From positions 1 through 64,000 of the forward strand of contig NZ_CP083457.1 of NCBI RefSeq assembly GCF_020229735.1: a stretch of 64,000 bases of DNA. The letters run 5' to 3'. The position numbers and the translations under genes are program-made. The notes below the pieces were generated by a model, which did no database searches, was not told the origin of the DNA, and worked only from the letters and a program-made list of their open reading frames with translations. Positions within the stretch are counted from its first letter, which is position 1, and every line of letters starts with the position of its first letter. Below, piece after piece: positions 10,654 through 19,767 of this stretch. Source of the DNA: Deinococcus taeanensis (GTDB lineage: Bacteria > Deinococcota > Deinococci > Deinococcales > Deinococcaceae).

Positions 10654-11002
10654 CAGCGTGGGCTCAGGCTCCCATAACCTCCTGCTCGCCACCTGACTGA
10701 GCCGGGACATGCACTCAGGCGCGCCCGGGAGGTACCTTCAAGTCCCGGGAACTTCAGCGCTGAACAGGGCGGTTGAGGGCCGTGGCGTCTTGAGGTGAGG
10801 TGAGCAGAGGGACGGCATGTTTCAGGCGCGGCGGCCTCATGCCGTCGCGTTGACCTGCGGTCTGACGCCGGCAAGCCCGCAGCGCTGGCGCCGTTCTGAG
10901 GCCCGCAGGGCGCGTCCTCCCCGGCGGTGCCTGACAAGACCGGCGTGGGCATCCGCTTCTGCCGGCACGCGGTGGCGTGTCGCTGGCCCCGCTGGCGCTG
11001 CG
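10654..11002. other. Gap between convergent genes
   Basis: 349 bases between the sigma factor (+) and the AraC-type regulator (-). Several short GC palindromes are present, but none forms a clear terminator with a T-tract. No gene is supported. Confidence 0.4.
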
Positions 11003-11758
11003 TTACCCGCTGTCGTCCGGACGTCTGCGGGTCTCCGCCAGAAACAACTGACGGAACTGTCTTGGCGTGACCCCGACCGTGCCTTTGAAGATCCGGGTAA
11101 AGGCGCTGTGGTCGAAGTACCCGCATTCCACGGCGATGCGGGCGACCGGCAGGTCCGTGGTCTGCAGCAGCCGTGTGGCCGCGTCGACCCGGGCGCGCGT
11201 CAGCAGCTGGCTTGGCGTGACGCCGTACACCCGTTTGATCTGACGCTCGAACGTCACCAGGCTCATGCGGGTCTGCCGGGCAAGCGCGGCGATGGGCAGC
11301 GGCTGAGCGTAATGCTCGTGGATGTGCGCGACGGCGGCGGACAACGCCGTGCCGTTACTGGAGGACACCGGAAGGTCCCGTGAGATGCCCATCAGTCCGA
11401 GCGGCTGGCCGCTGGGCAGGCTCAGCGGGCGTTTGGTGGTCAGGCACCAGCCGGACCGTCCGCCGGTGTACAGGTGAAGTTCAAGGTGCTCGGTGAGCGG
11501 TTTGCCCGTCAGCACGGCCTGGTCCTGCTGGGAGTAGTTCAGGCCGAGCGGCGACGGAAAGACGTCGCTCGCCTGTTTGCCTGTCAGGGCCCCGGGCGAC
11601 GGCAGACCAAGCCGGCGGAGCAGGGTCTCATTGCCGTACAGGTACCGGCCCTGGGTGTCTTTGATGAATACGACGGTGTCCGGCAGGAAGTGCAGGAGGT
11701 CCAGCAGGGTCAGGAGACCGGGGGTGCCGAAGCCTTCCGGCAGGGTGGGTCGCTGCAT
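11003..11758 (-). CDS. PAS-domain AraC-family transcriptional regulator
   Basis: 251 residues from ATG 11758 (MQRPTLPEGF), with GGAGG eight bases upstream; 26 further in-frame residues upstream are unlikely. Residues 20-130 are a PAS domain (LLHFLPDTVVFIKDTQGRYL, VFPSPLGL, GLMGISRDL). Residues 150-245 hold the two AraC helix-turn-helix units (IAALARQTRMSLVTFERQIK, VARIAVECGYFDHSAFTRIFK, GVTPRQFRQLF). It faces the hydroxyproline operon across 169 bases, so it is probably its activator, with the PAS domain sensing a substrate or intermediate (inference). Confidence 0.88.
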   Translation of the reverse strand: MQRPTLPEGFGTPGLLTLLDLLHFLPDTVVFIKDTQGRYLYGNETLLRRLGLPSPGALTGKQASDVFPSPLGLNYSQQDQAVLTGKPLTEHLELHLYTGGRSGWCLTTKRPLSLPSGQPLGLMGISRDLPVSSSNGTALSAAVAHIHEHYAQPLPIAALARQTRMSLVTFERQIKRVYGVTPSQLLTRARVDAATRLLQTTDLPVARIAVECGYFDHSAFTRIFKGTVGVTPRQFRQLFLAETRRRPDDSG

Positions 11759-11927
11759 GTCGTCCTCCGCAGGCACTATCGCGCACCGGGCTGGCGATGT
11801 GGTGGGCGGCCCTGCAGGCTGTCCCGTCTGGCCCACCGGACCCCGGGCGGTGAACTGTGCAGAAAGCGTCGCGGCGTTCCGCGAACCTGTACAAGACGCC
11901 GTGCCAGGGCCTGCCTATGGTGAAGGC

Positions 11928-12911
11928 ATGTCCCAGATCAGCTCGGCGCGCGCCACGCGGCGTGTGCACTTCATCGATTCCCATACGGCCGGAGAGCCGA
12001 CGCGCGTCATCCTGGACGGTTTCCCGGCCCTGCCGGGCGCCACGCTGGCCGACCAGCGCAGCGCCTTGATCCGGGACTTCGACGCCTGGCGCAGCCTGGT
12101 GAACAACGAGCCCCGCGGCAATGACGTGCTCGTCAGTGCGCTGCTGCTTCCCCCGTCGGAGGCGGGGTGTGTGGCCGGGGTGATCTTCTTCAACAACGTG
12201 GGGCCGCTGGGCATGTGCGGGCACGGCACGATCGGTGTGATCGCCACCCTGGCCTACCTGGGCCGGATTGAACCGGGCGAACACCGCCTTGAGACTCCCG
12301 TCGGCGTTGTTGCCGCCACGCTGCACGGGGACGGCCGGGTCAGTGTGCAGAATGTCCCCGCCTACCGCCACCAGCAGGCCGTAACCGTGCAGGTGCCGGG
12401 TCTCGGCGACGTGCGCGGTGACGTGGCCTGGGGAGGCAACTGGTTTTTCCTGACTGACGCGGGTGGAGAAGTGCTTGACGCCTCCAACGTCGAGGCGCTG
12501 ACCGACCGGGCCTGGCGTGTCCGTCAGGCGCTGCAGGCCGCGGGGGTCACCGGCGCGAACGGCGCGCAGATCGACCACATTGAACTGCTCGGTGAGGTCG
12601 GTGGGGTGTCACGCAATTTCGTGCTGTGCCCCGGCCGGGCGTACGACCGGAGTCCCTGCGGCACGGGCACCAGCGCGAAAATGGCCTGCCTGGCGGCCGA
12701 CGGTCTCCTGGCGCCCGGACAGCGCTGGGTGCAGGAGAGCGTGATCGGCACCGCCTTTGAAGGCCACTACCGCTGGGAGGACGACGCCGTGCACCCCACC
12801 ATCACCGGCCGGGCCTACATCACGGCGCAGGGGGAGCTGATCGTTCAGCCTGGGGATCCGTTCGCGTGGGGCATCCGCGCGGCGCCCGACGTGAGCGTGG
12901 AGCGGGGATGA
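11928..12911 (+). CDS. 4-hydroxyproline 2-epimerase (proline racemase family)
   Basis: 327 residues from ATG 11928. It has the two catalytic cysteines of proline racemase/epimerase enzymes: C97 in MCGHGTIG and C244 in SPCGTGTSAK, together with IDSHTAGEPTR at the N-terminus. A Cys/Cys pair fits an epimerase rather than the Thr/Cys 3-hydroxyproline dehydratase. It should convert trans-4-hydroxy-L-proline to cis-4-hydroxy-D-proline in the cytoplasm, the first step of the pathway encoded by the following genes (equivalent to lhpA of Pseudomonas). GAAGG lies very close to the start. The next gene overlaps its stop by ATGA. Confidence 0.92.
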   Translation: MSQISSARATRRVHFIDSHTAGEPTRVILDGFPALPGATLADQRSALIRDFDAWRSLVNNEPRGNDVLVSALLLPPSEAGCVAGVIFFNNVGPLGMCGHGTIGVIATLAYLGRIEPGEHRLETPVGVVAATLHGDGRVSVQNVPAYRHQQAVTVQVPGLGDVRGDVAWGGNWFFLTDAGGEVLDASNVEALTDRAWRVRQALQAAGVTGANGAQIDHIELLGEVGGVSRNFVLCPGRAYDRSPCGTGTSAKMACLAADGLLAPGQRWVQESVIGTAFEGHYRWEDDAVHPTITGRAYITAQGELIVQPGDPFAWGIRAAPDVSVERG

Positions 12912-14020
12912 CCCGGCCGCACGGCGTGGTGGTGGGTGCCGGCCTGGTCGGCGCGGCCTGCGCGGCGGCGCTGGCGCGTCAGGGCTGGCGGGTCACGGTG
13001 ATTGAAGCGGAAACGGTGGGCGGCGGCGCGACCGCTGCGGGCATGGGTCACCTCGTGGTGATGGACGACAGCCCGGCGCAACTTGCCCTGACCAGTCTCA
13101 GCCTGGAACTCTGGGAGGCCCTGGCGCCGCACCTGCCGGTCCAGGCGGACTACCGGCGCTGCGGCACCCTGTGGGTGGCGAGCGATGAGGACGAGCGGCG
13201 CGGCGTGCTCTTGAAGCAGCGGCAGTACGGCTCGGCCGGCCGGGAGGCGACGGTGCTGGACGCCGGTGAACTGGCCCGCCTGGAGCCGGCCCTGCGCGCC
13301 GGTCTGGCGGGCGCGCTGCGCGTGCCGGGGGACGCGGTGGTCTACGCTCCGGTCGTGGCGCGCTTTCTCCTTGAGCGGGCCGGCGCCGACGTGCAGTGCG
13401 GTGAGGTGGTGGCGCTGGACGGGCGCCGCGTGCAGCTCAGGGACGGACGGCAGCTGACGGCCGACCTGACCGTCGTGGCGGGCGGCGCGGCCGCCGGGAC
13501 CCTGCTGCCGGAGCTGCCGCTGCGCGCCCGGAAGGGTCACCTGCTGATCACGGAGCGCATGTCCCTTCAGGTGCGTCACCAGCTGGTCGAACTGGGGTAT
13601 CTGAAAAGCGCGCACGCCAGTGAGGCGGACAGCGTGGCGTTCAACGTGCAGCCGCGCCCGACCGGGCAGCTGCTGATCGGGTCGAGCCGCCAGTTCGGAC
13701 CGGTCGACAAGCAGATCGACTGGGTTCTGCTGCGCCGCATGCTGACGCGGGCGGCCGAATTTCTTCCAGCGTTGCCGAACGTGCAGGCGCTGCGGCTCTG
13801 GACCGGGCTGCGCAGCGCCACCCCGGACCACCTGCCGATTATCGGGCCTCACCCGGCCCGGCCGGGCGTGTACCTCGCCGTGGGGCACGAGGGCCTGGGC
13901 ATCACCACGGCCCTGGCGACCGCGGCCCTGCTCCGGGCGGACCTGGCGGGGCAGCCTTCCCCACTGCCCGGCGTGAGCCTCGGCCTCGAGCGCTTTGACG
14001 CGGGGGCGCACCATGCCTGA
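12908..14020 (+). CDS. FAD-dependent D-hydroxyproline dehydrogenase, DAO-type subunit
   Basis: 370 residues beginning at the ATGA overlap with the epimerase. It has the N-terminal dinucleotide motif VVVGAGLVGAACAAALA and a C-terminal PDHLPIIGPHP ... GHEGLGITTA block typical of D-amino-acid-oxidase-like (DAO) enzymes such as the HcnC/sarcosine-oxidase beta type. With the next two genes it forms the three-component set (DAO flavoprotein, small 2Fe-2S protein, second flavoprotein) known for D-hydroxyproline dehydrogenase and HcnABC-like opine/HCN enzymes. It likely oxidises cis-4-hydroxy-D-proline to a pyrroline carboxylate. It overlaps the next gene by 8 bases. Confidence 0.9.
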   Translation: MTRPHGVVVGAGLVGAACAAALARQGWRVTVIEAETVGGGATAAGMGHLVVMDDSPAQLALTSLSLELWEALAPHLPVQADYRRCGTLWVASDEDERRGVLLKQRQYGSAGREATVLDAGELARLEPALRAGLAGALRVPGDAVVYAPVVARFLLERAGADVQCGEVVALDGRRVQLRDGRQLTADLTVVAGGAAAGTLLPELPLRARKGHLLITERMSLQVRHQLVELGYLKSAHASEADSVAFNVQPRPTGQLLIGSSRQFGPVDKQIDWVLLRRMLTRAAEFLPALPNVQALRLWTGLRSATPDHLPIIGPHPARPGVYLAVGHEGLGITTALATAALLRADLAGQPSPLPGVSLGLERFDAGAHHA

Positions 14021-14267
14021 GCTGACCTTCGAAGCGCGCCGCGTGACGGTCAGGGACGGCACGACCGTCCTGGCGGCCCTGCAGAACCTGGGCGTGCACG
14101 TGACGCGGCGCAGCCTGAGCGGCGAGGTCCGCGGCGCCCTGTGCGGCATGGGGGTCTGCTTGGAATGCCGCGCGTTCGTCGACGGCCGTCTCGTCCGGAC
14201 CTGCCTCACCCCGGTCCGCGGGGGCATGGTCATCGAGCGGTTGCCGGAGGCGCGCGGTGACGAGTGA
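14013..14267 (+). CDS. Small (2Fe-2S)-binding subunit of the dehydrogenase
   Basis: 84 residues from ATG 14013. The cysteine pattern C-x4-C-x2-C with a fourth Cys eleven residues later (ALCGMGVCLECRAF then RTCL) is that of the HcnA/plant-ferredoxin-like subunits. It would pass electrons between the two flavin subunits. It is embedded in the operon: it overlaps the DAO subunit at its start and the next flavoprotein by 11 bases at its end. Confidence 0.9.
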   Translation: MPELTFEARRVTVRDGTTVLAALQNLGVHVTRRSLSGEVRGALCGMGVCLECRAFVDGRLVRTCLTPVRGGMVIERLPEARGDE

Positions 14268-15606
14268 CCTGACGGCAGACGTCGTGGTGGTCGGAGCCGG
14301 GCCGGCGGGCCTGAGCGCCGCCCGCGCCGCGGCGCAGAGCGGCGCGGATGTGCTGGTCCTGGACGCCGGTCCGGGCCCCGGCGGGCAGATCTGGCGGGGC
14401 CTGACCGAAGCGCAGCCTGGGCCCGCCGCCACGCTGCTGCGGGAGGTGCGCCGCCTGGGCGTTCACGTTCTCACGCAGGCTGAAGTCAGTGCCGTGGAGT
14501 CCGCCCGGCCCGACCGGCACACGCTGGTCTTGTCCACGCCGGTCGGCCTGCGCCGGATCGAGACACCCACCGTCATTCTCGCGACCGGCGCCACCGAGCG
14601 GTTCGTGCCGTTTCCCGGCTGGACGCTCCCCGGCGTGGTGGGTGCCGGGGGCCTGCAGGCCATGACGAAAAGCGGTCTGGACGTGCGTGGGCAGCGCGTG
14701 GTGGTGGCCGGCAGCGGACCGCTGCTGCTGGCCGTGGCGGCCAGCCTGCGTGGCAGAGGGGCGCACGTGATCGCGGTGGCGGAGCAGGCCTCCTGGCCCA
14801 GCCTGGCCCGCTTTGCCCTGAGTGCCAGTCGCCTGCCGGGCAAAGGCCCGGAGGCCATGAAGCTGACGGCTGCCCTGAGGGGAATCCCGTACTGGCCGGG
14901 CACCTACCCGCTGCGGGCCAGCGGCGAGGGGCGCCTGAGTACGGTCACCCTGCGCCGTGGGCACCGGGAGCGGACCCTCGCCTGCGACTGGCTGGCCGCC
15001 GGTTTCGGCCTGGTGCCCGACACGCGCGTGGCAGCGCTGCTGGGCTGCGCCCTGACCCGCGCCGGCGCAGTGCGGGTGAACGCCTGGCAGCGCACCAGCC
15101 GCGCAGGGATCTACGCGGCAGGGGAGGTGACCGGGGTCGGCGGGGTGGACAAGGCGCAGCTCGAAGGGTTCCTGGCTGGGTGCGCGGCCACCGGGCAGAT
15201 CGAGCGGCTGCGTGACGTGGCCTTGCCACTCGGGCGCCAGCGCCGCTTCCAGGCCGCCCTGGACCGGTCCTTTGCCCTGCGCCCGGAGGTCCGGGCCCTC
15301 CCCGGCCCCGACACGGTGATCTGCCGCTGCGAGGACGTCCGACACCAGGCCCTCACCGCCTGCCGGTCCTGGACGGACGCCAAACTCCAGACGCGCTGCG
15401 GCATGGGCACCTGCCAGGGCCGCGTCTGCGGCCCGGCCACCGCCGCCCTGTACGGCTGGTCCTTCTCCGGCGTTCGCCCGCCCCTGACCCCGCTCCCGCT
15501 GGCGGACCTGCTGTGCGCCGCCCGGCCGCGCGCGGAGCCGGCCGCGCCGGCCCCTGACCGCTCACCCGCCGCCCCATTCGCTTGTCCTGAGGAGGAACCC
15601 GCATGA
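14257..15606 (+). CDS. NAD(P)/FAD oxidoreductase with C-terminal BFD-type 2Fe-2S domain (dehydrogenase subunit)
   Basis: 449 residues from GTG 14257. It has two dinucleotide motifs (VVVGAGPAGLSAARAA near residue 10 and VVVAGSGPLLLAVA near 150), the ATGATE segment, and YAAGEVTGVGG for FAD contact. A C-terminal bacterioferredoxin-like [2Fe-2S] domain has ICRCEDV and CGMGTCQGRVC. This is HcnB/LhpE-type architecture and completes the three-subunit dehydrogenase. The last about 50 residues are Pro/Ala-rich and probably disordered. The stop overlaps the next start as ATGA at 15603. Confidence 0.9.
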   Translation: MTSDLTADVVVVGAGPAGLSAARAAAQSGADVLVLDAGPGPGGQIWRGLTEAQPGPAATLLREVRRLGVHVLTQAEVSAVESARPDRHTLVLSTPVGLRRIETPTVILATGATERFVPFPGWTLPGVVGAGGLQAMTKSGLDVRGQRVVVAGSGPLLLAVAASLRGRGAHVIAVAEQASWPSLARFALSASRLPGKGPEAMKLTAALRGIPYWPGTYPLRASGEGRLSTVTLRRGHRERTLACDWLAAGFGLVPDTRVAALLGCALTRAGAVRVNAWQRTSRAGIYAAGEVTGVGGVDKAQLEGFLAGCAATGQIERLRDVALPLGRQRRFQAALDRSFALRPEVRALPGPDTVICRCEDVRHQALTACRSWTDAKLQTRCGMGTCQGRVCGPATAALYGWSFSGVRPPLTPLPLADLLCAARPRAEPAAPAPDRSPAAPFACPEEEPA

Positions 15607-16508
15607 CCCACCCCAAACTCTTCGAAGGTGTCTTTCCTGCCATCACCACGCCCTTTGCTGCCGACGGCAGCGTGGACCACGCCTTTCTGAGCGACCACGC
15701 CCGGTGGATGATGCGCGGCGGCAGCCGGGGCATCGTGCCCCTGGGCTCGCTCGGCGAAGGCAACACCCTGGAGGAAGCGGAGAAGATCGCCATTCTCGAC
15801 ACGCTGGTTGAGGCGCTGGGCGACGCGCCGGTGGTGCCGGGCATCGGCAGCCTCAGCACCGCCGGGGCTGTGCGCCTCGCGCAGGCCGCCCGGGACGCCG
15901 GGTGCCAGGGCCTGATGGTGCTGCCCCCCTACGTGTACACCAGCGACTGGCGAGAAATGAAAGCCCACATGGCGGCCGTGATCAGCGCGACCGACCTGCC
16001 GGTCATCCTCTACAACAACCCCATCGCGTACCGCACGGACTTCCTCACCGCCCACATCCTCGAACTCGCCGCCGAGCACCCCAACGTGCGCGCCGTGAAG
16101 GAGTCCAGCGCCGACGTGCGCCGCGTGACCGCCCTGGCGGCCGCCCTGCCGCCCCACGTCGAACTGATGGTCGGCGTGGACGACCTGCTGCTCGAAGGGG
16201 TCGCGGCCGGCGCCACCGGCTGGATCGCCGGGCTGGTCAACGCCTACCCGGCCGAGAGCGTGCGGCTGTTCGACCTGGCCCGCGACGGGCGCCTGGACGA
16301 GGCCACGGACCTGTACCGCTGGTTCCTGCCGCTGCTGCGCCTGGACACCGGCATCAAGTTCGTGCAGCTCATCAAACAGGTGCAGGCCGAAACCGGCCGC
16401 GGCAGCGCCCGCGTGCGCGCGCCCCGCCTCGCCCTCACCGCCGAGGAGGTCCGCGACGTGCAGGCCCTCGTCCGTCAGGCGGCCGCCCAGCAGCCCACCC
16501 CGGTATGA
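15603..16508 (+). CDS. Dihydrodipicolinate synthase-family deaminase (pyrroline-4-hydroxy-2-carboxylate deaminase)
   Basis: 301 residues, a full-length class I aldolase-like TIM barrel of the DapA superfamily. The Schiff-base lysine is K166 (AVKESS), the catalytic tyrosine Y137 (LYNNP), and the substrate loop is PLGSLGEGNTL. In hydroxyproline operons this member removes ammonia from the pyrroline product to give 2-oxoglutarate semialdehyde (LhpC role). GGAGGAAC precedes the start, inside the upstream gene. The stop overlaps the next ATG (ATGA). Confidence 0.9.
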   Translation: MTHPKLFEGVFPAITTPFAADGSVDHAFLSDHARWMMRGGSRGIVPLGSLGEGNTLEEAEKIAILDTLVEALGDAPVVPGIGSLSTAGAVRLAQAARDAGCQGLMVLPPYVYTSDWREMKAHMAAVISATDLPVILYNNPIAYRTDFLTAHILELAAEHPNVRAVKESSADVRRVTALAAALPPHVELMVGVDDLLLEGVAAGATGWIAGLVNAYPAESVRLFDLARDGRLDEATDLYRWFLPLLRLDTGIKFVQLIKQVQAETGRGSARVRAPRLALTAEEVRDVQALVRQAAAQQPTPV

Positions 16509-18058
16509 CCGCCCCGCGCGCCTTTCACGCACTCAACCCGGCCACAGGGGAGGCCCTGCCCACGCCCGTCCCGGTCACGTCCCCCGAAGCGCTCGCAGCG
16601 GCTGTGAACGCCGCGGCCCGCGCGGCCCGCCCGTTCGCGCGGCTCCCCGGTGCGCGGCGCGCGGCGTTCCTGACTGCCGCGGCCGACCAGATCACGGCCC
16701 TGACCGACGAACTCGTCGCGCGGGCCATGGAGGAAACCGCCCTGACGGAACCGCGACTGCGGGGCGAGGCCGCCCGCACCGCCCAGCAGCTGCGGCTGTT
16801 CGCGGACCTGGCGCGCGAGGGCTCCTGGGTGGACGCCCGGCTGGACCGGCCCGACCCGCGCCGCACGCCGCCAAAGCCGGACGTCCGCAGCTTGCGCGTC
16901 CCCCTGGGACCGGTGGCGGTGTTCGGGGCCAGCAACTTCCCGCTGGCGTTCAGTGTGGCCGGAGGCGACACGGCGGCCGCCCTCGCGGCAGGCTGCCCGG
17001 TGATCGTCAAAGCCCACCCGGCCCACCCCGCCACGTCGGCCGTCGCGGCGCGCGCGCTCCAGGCCGCCGCCGCCGCGACCGCGATGCCCGAAGGCACCTT
17101 CACCGTGGTGTACGACGACGGGCATGACGTGGGCCTCGCTCTGGTGCGTCATCCCCACATCCGCGCGGTGGGCTTCACCGGGTCACGCGCGGGCGGTCAG
17201 GCGCTGCTGGCCGCCGCGCAGGCCCGGCCGGTGCCCATCCCCGTGTTCGCGGAAATGAGCAGCGTCAATCCACTGATCCTGAGCGAGCGTGCCGTGCAGG
17301 CCGGCGGCGCCCCGCTCGTGGCCGGGCTGACCGCCAGCATCACTGGTTCCGGCGGGCAGCTGTGCACCCAGCCGGGCCTGCTGTTCGTGCCGGACGGCGC
17401 CGCTGGAGACGCCCTCCTGCTCGACCTGGCCCGGGCGCTGCAGGCGGCGCCCGCCTGCACCCTGCTCTCCGGCGGCATCCACGAGGCCTACGCCGGCGGC
17501 ACCGCCGCCCTGGCCGCGCACCCGGAGGTGAAAACACTCCAGCACGCCGCCGGGGAGGGTCGCGGCGTTCACGCGGCGCTCTACGCGGCGCCCCTCGCGG
17601 CGCTCACCTCTGCCCCCGACCTGGCTCAGGAAGTGTTCGGACCGGTCAGTCTGGCCATCCGGTACGGCTCCCTTGCCGCGCTGACCGGGGCCCTGCAGGC
17701 GCTCGAAGGGCAACTCACCGCAACCCTGCACGCCCGCCCTGAAGAACTGCCCGCGTGGCAGCCCGTGCTGGAGGTGCTGAGCAGCAAGGCCGGGCGCGTC
17801 ATCCTCAACGGGTTTCCCACCGGGGTGGAGGTGGGCCACGCCATGGTGCACGGCGGCCCGTTCCCGGCCACCAGCGACGGCGCCAGCACCAGCGTCGGCA
17901 CCCGCGCCGCCGAGCGTTTCACCCGTCTCTTCGCCTATCAGGACCATCCCGACGCCCTGCTGCCGCCCGAGCTGCAAAACGCCAACCCCCTGAAGCTCTG
18001 GCGGCTGGTGGACGGCCAGCGAACGCAAGAACCCCTTACCCCGGAGGTCACCGCATGA
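16505..18058 (+). CDS. 2-oxoglutarate semialdehyde dehydrogenase (NADP-type aldehyde dehydrogenase)
   Basis: 517 residues from ATG 16505; a longer frame upstream is an artefact of GC-rich DNA. Catalytic cysteine C287 (GGQLCTQPG) and general-base glutamate E250 (VFAEMSSVNP) match the type III ketoglutarate semialdehyde dehydrogenases, as do VAVFGASNFPLAF and GFTGSRAGG. It produces 2-oxoglutarate, the end of the hydroxyproline route, feeding the TCA cycle. It overlaps its neighbours by 4 bases on both sides (ATGA at 16505 and 18055). Confidence 0.92.
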   Translation: MTAPRAFHALNPATGEALPTPVPVTSPEALAAAVNAAARAARPFARLPGARRAAFLTAAADQITALTDELVARAMEETALTEPRLRGEAARTAQQLRLFADLAREGSWVDARLDRPDPRRTPPKPDVRSLRVPLGPVAVFGASNFPLAFSVAGGDTAAALAAGCPVIVKAHPAHPATSAVAARALQAAAAATAMPEGTFTVVYDDGHDVGLALVRHPHIRAVGFTGSRAGGQALLAAAQARPVPIPVFAEMSSVNPLILSERAVQAGGAPLVAGLTASITGSGGQLCTQPGLLFVPDGAAGDALLLDLARALQAAPACTLLSGGIHEAYAGGTAALAAHPEVKTLQHAAGEGRGVHAALYAAPLAALTSAPDLAQEVFGPVSLAIRYGSLAALTGALQALEGQLTATLHARPEELPAWQPVLEVLSSKAGRVILNGFPTGVEVGHAMVHGGPFPATSDGASTSVGTRAAERFTRLFAYQDHPDALLPPELQNANPLKLWRLVDGQRTQEPLTPEVTA

Positions 18059-19215
18059 ACCACCGCCTGCTGCGCGCCGCTGCACTCCCCCTGTCCGCCC
18101 TGCTGCTCGGGTCTGCCCACGCGCAGACCACCCTCAAGGTCGCCACAGTTTCGCCCCTTTCCGGCGCCCAGTCGGACATGGGGCTGCAACTCAGGAACGG
18201 CGCTCAACTCGCCCTCAACGAGGCCAAAGCCCAGTTCAAGAAGCTCGGCTTCGACCTGCAGCTCGTGGCCTACGACGACCAGGCCGATCCGACCACCGGT
18301 ACCGCCGCCGCCCGCAAGATCGTGTCCGACAAGAGTGTGCTGGCGGTGGTCGGCACCCTGAACAGCGGCGTCGCGATTCCCGTCAGCAGCGTCCTGGCAG
18401 CCAGCCACGTGGCGATGGTGTCTCCGCTGAACACCGCCAACGAGGTGACCGACCGGGGCCTGAAGAACGTCAACCGCATCGTCGCGCGCGTCGACGCGCA
18501 GGGCCCCGCCGCCGCCACCTTCATGATGAAAGCCTTCAAGGTCAAAACGGTCTATGTCCTCAACGACAAGACCACGTTCGGAGAAGGGCTCGCGGACGAG
18601 GTCGAACGGGCCCTCAAAGCCGCAGGCGTGCAGGTCCTGGCGAACGAAGGCACAGAGGAGAAAAGCGATTTCTCCAGCATCATTGCCAAGATCAAGTTGC
18701 AGCGGCCTGACGCGATCTACTTCGGCGGCATGTACAGCCAGGCAGGCGTGTTTGCCCGGCAACTGCGCGAAGCGGGCATCCTGACCCCCATCGTGGGGGG
18801 AGATGGATTCGACAGCACTGAACTCCGGACCATCGCGGGCCCCGGCGCCGAGCGCATCTACTTCACCACCATCGCGGCCCCGCCCGAGTCGCTGGCGGCC
18901 GCGAAAACACTGGCCGCCCAGTACCAGAAAGCTTTTGGCCGCCCGCTGCAGGGGTTCGGCCTGTTCTCCTACGACGCGACGAAAGTCGCACTTCAGGGAA
19001 TTCTCAGTGCCATCCGGAATCAGGGGAACACGCGCCCAACCCGCGAGCAGGTGGAACAGGCCATCCGCAAGGGGACCGTCACGGGCCTCATTTCCGGAAC
19101 TGTCAGTTTCAACAGCCTCGGTGACCGCAGGGAAGTCAAGCTGTACATCCTGCAGGTGGCGCACAAGGCCTTCACGCTGGAAACCACGATCAATGTGGTC
19201 TCGAAGCGGCCCTGA
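18055..19215 (+). CDS. Periplasmic branched-chain-amino-acid-type ABC substrate-binding protein
   Basis: 386 residues from ATG 18055, with CGGAGG upstream. A signal peptide spans about residues 1-23 (ALPLSALLLGSAHA, cleavage before QTTLKVA). The mature part has the LivJ-type fold: VATVSPLSGAQSDMG, DDQADPTTGTAAARK, VVGTLNSGVAIPVS, SQAGVFARQLREAG. Context suggests hydroxyproline or proline binding. Permease and ATPase genes do not follow, so it must use transporter subunits encoded elsewhere, or act as a sensor (inference). Confidence 0.9.
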   Translation: MNHRLLRAAALPLSALLLGSAHAQTTLKVATVSPLSGAQSDMGLQLRNGAQLALNEAKAQFKKLGFDLQLVAYDDQADPTTGTAAARKIVSDKSVLAVVGTLNSGVAIPVSSVLAASHVAMVSPLNTANEVTDRGLKNVNRIVARVDAQGPAAATFMMKAFKVKTVYVLNDKTTFGEGLADEVERALKAAGVQVLANEGTEEKSDFSSIIAKIKLQRPDAIYFGGMYSQAGVFARQLREAGILTPIVGGDGFDSTELRTIAGPGAERIYFTTIAAPPESLAAAKTLAAQYQKAFGRPLQGFGLFSYDATKVALQGILSAIRNQGNTRPTREQVEQAIRKGTVTGLISGTVSFNSLGDRREVKLYILQVAHKAFTLETTINVVSKRP

Positions 19216-19232
19216 CGACTGAGGAGAACAGC

Positions 19233-19499
19233 ATGCACGCAGCATTAGATCCACAGGGGTCAGCAGCTTCTGTCCTCTGGCAGACGGAACGTGGTGAACA
19301 CCGCCGGGCCAAGGAAACCCTCCAGACGGACGCCGGGAGTGCGGCACCGTCGCCCCGGGCTTTTGGCAAGTGGCGCCGCCTGCTGGGTGTGACCCGCCGG
19401 AAGGTGAGCGCCGCCATGGCCGTGTTCTGGCAACGACAGTGGCCGGAATCCGAGGAGTTGGTCGAGCAGTGGCATCTGTGGGCGCTGCACAACCATTAG
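19233..19499 (+). CDS. Small hypothetical protein at the end of the hydroxyproline operon
   Basis: 88 residues with a strong GAGGAG seven bases before the ATG and only 17 bases after the binding-protein gene, so it is probably co-transcribed. The N-terminal half is polar. The C-terminal part (FGKWRRLLGVTRRKVSAAMA, then FWQRQWPESEELVEQWHLWAL) is basic and then Trp-rich and amphipathic. No family is recognised. Confidence 0.45.
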   Translation: MHAALDPQGSAASVLWQTERGEHRRAKETLQTDAGSAAPSPRAFGKWRRLLGVTRRKVSAAMAVFWQRQWPESEELVEQWHLWALHNH

Positions 19500-19767
19500 T
19501 GGACGCCTCAAGGCATTGCGACCTCCATGTCATTCGGGCTGGGGCGTCGCGTTGCCCACCATCCACGCTGCGCTCCAGACCGGCCTCACCGGGCGGCATT
19601 GACGCCCCCATGCACGCCACCAGTCCCCGGGGGGCGGGCCCCGGTAATCAGGCCCCAGGACCAGTGGCCAAACGGACGCGGCGCGCCTGCGCTGCTTGCG
19701 TGGATAGCCTCAGGACCGACGCTGAACGGCGAAGAACCGGCGATCACACCGGGCCGCCGCACAACTG

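Noticed and set aside
15902..16504. Long N-terminal extension of the aldehyde dehydrogenase frame
   Set aside because: It lies over the deaminase gene, is Arg/Pro/Gly-rich, and the ATGA overlap at 16505 gives the normal family start.
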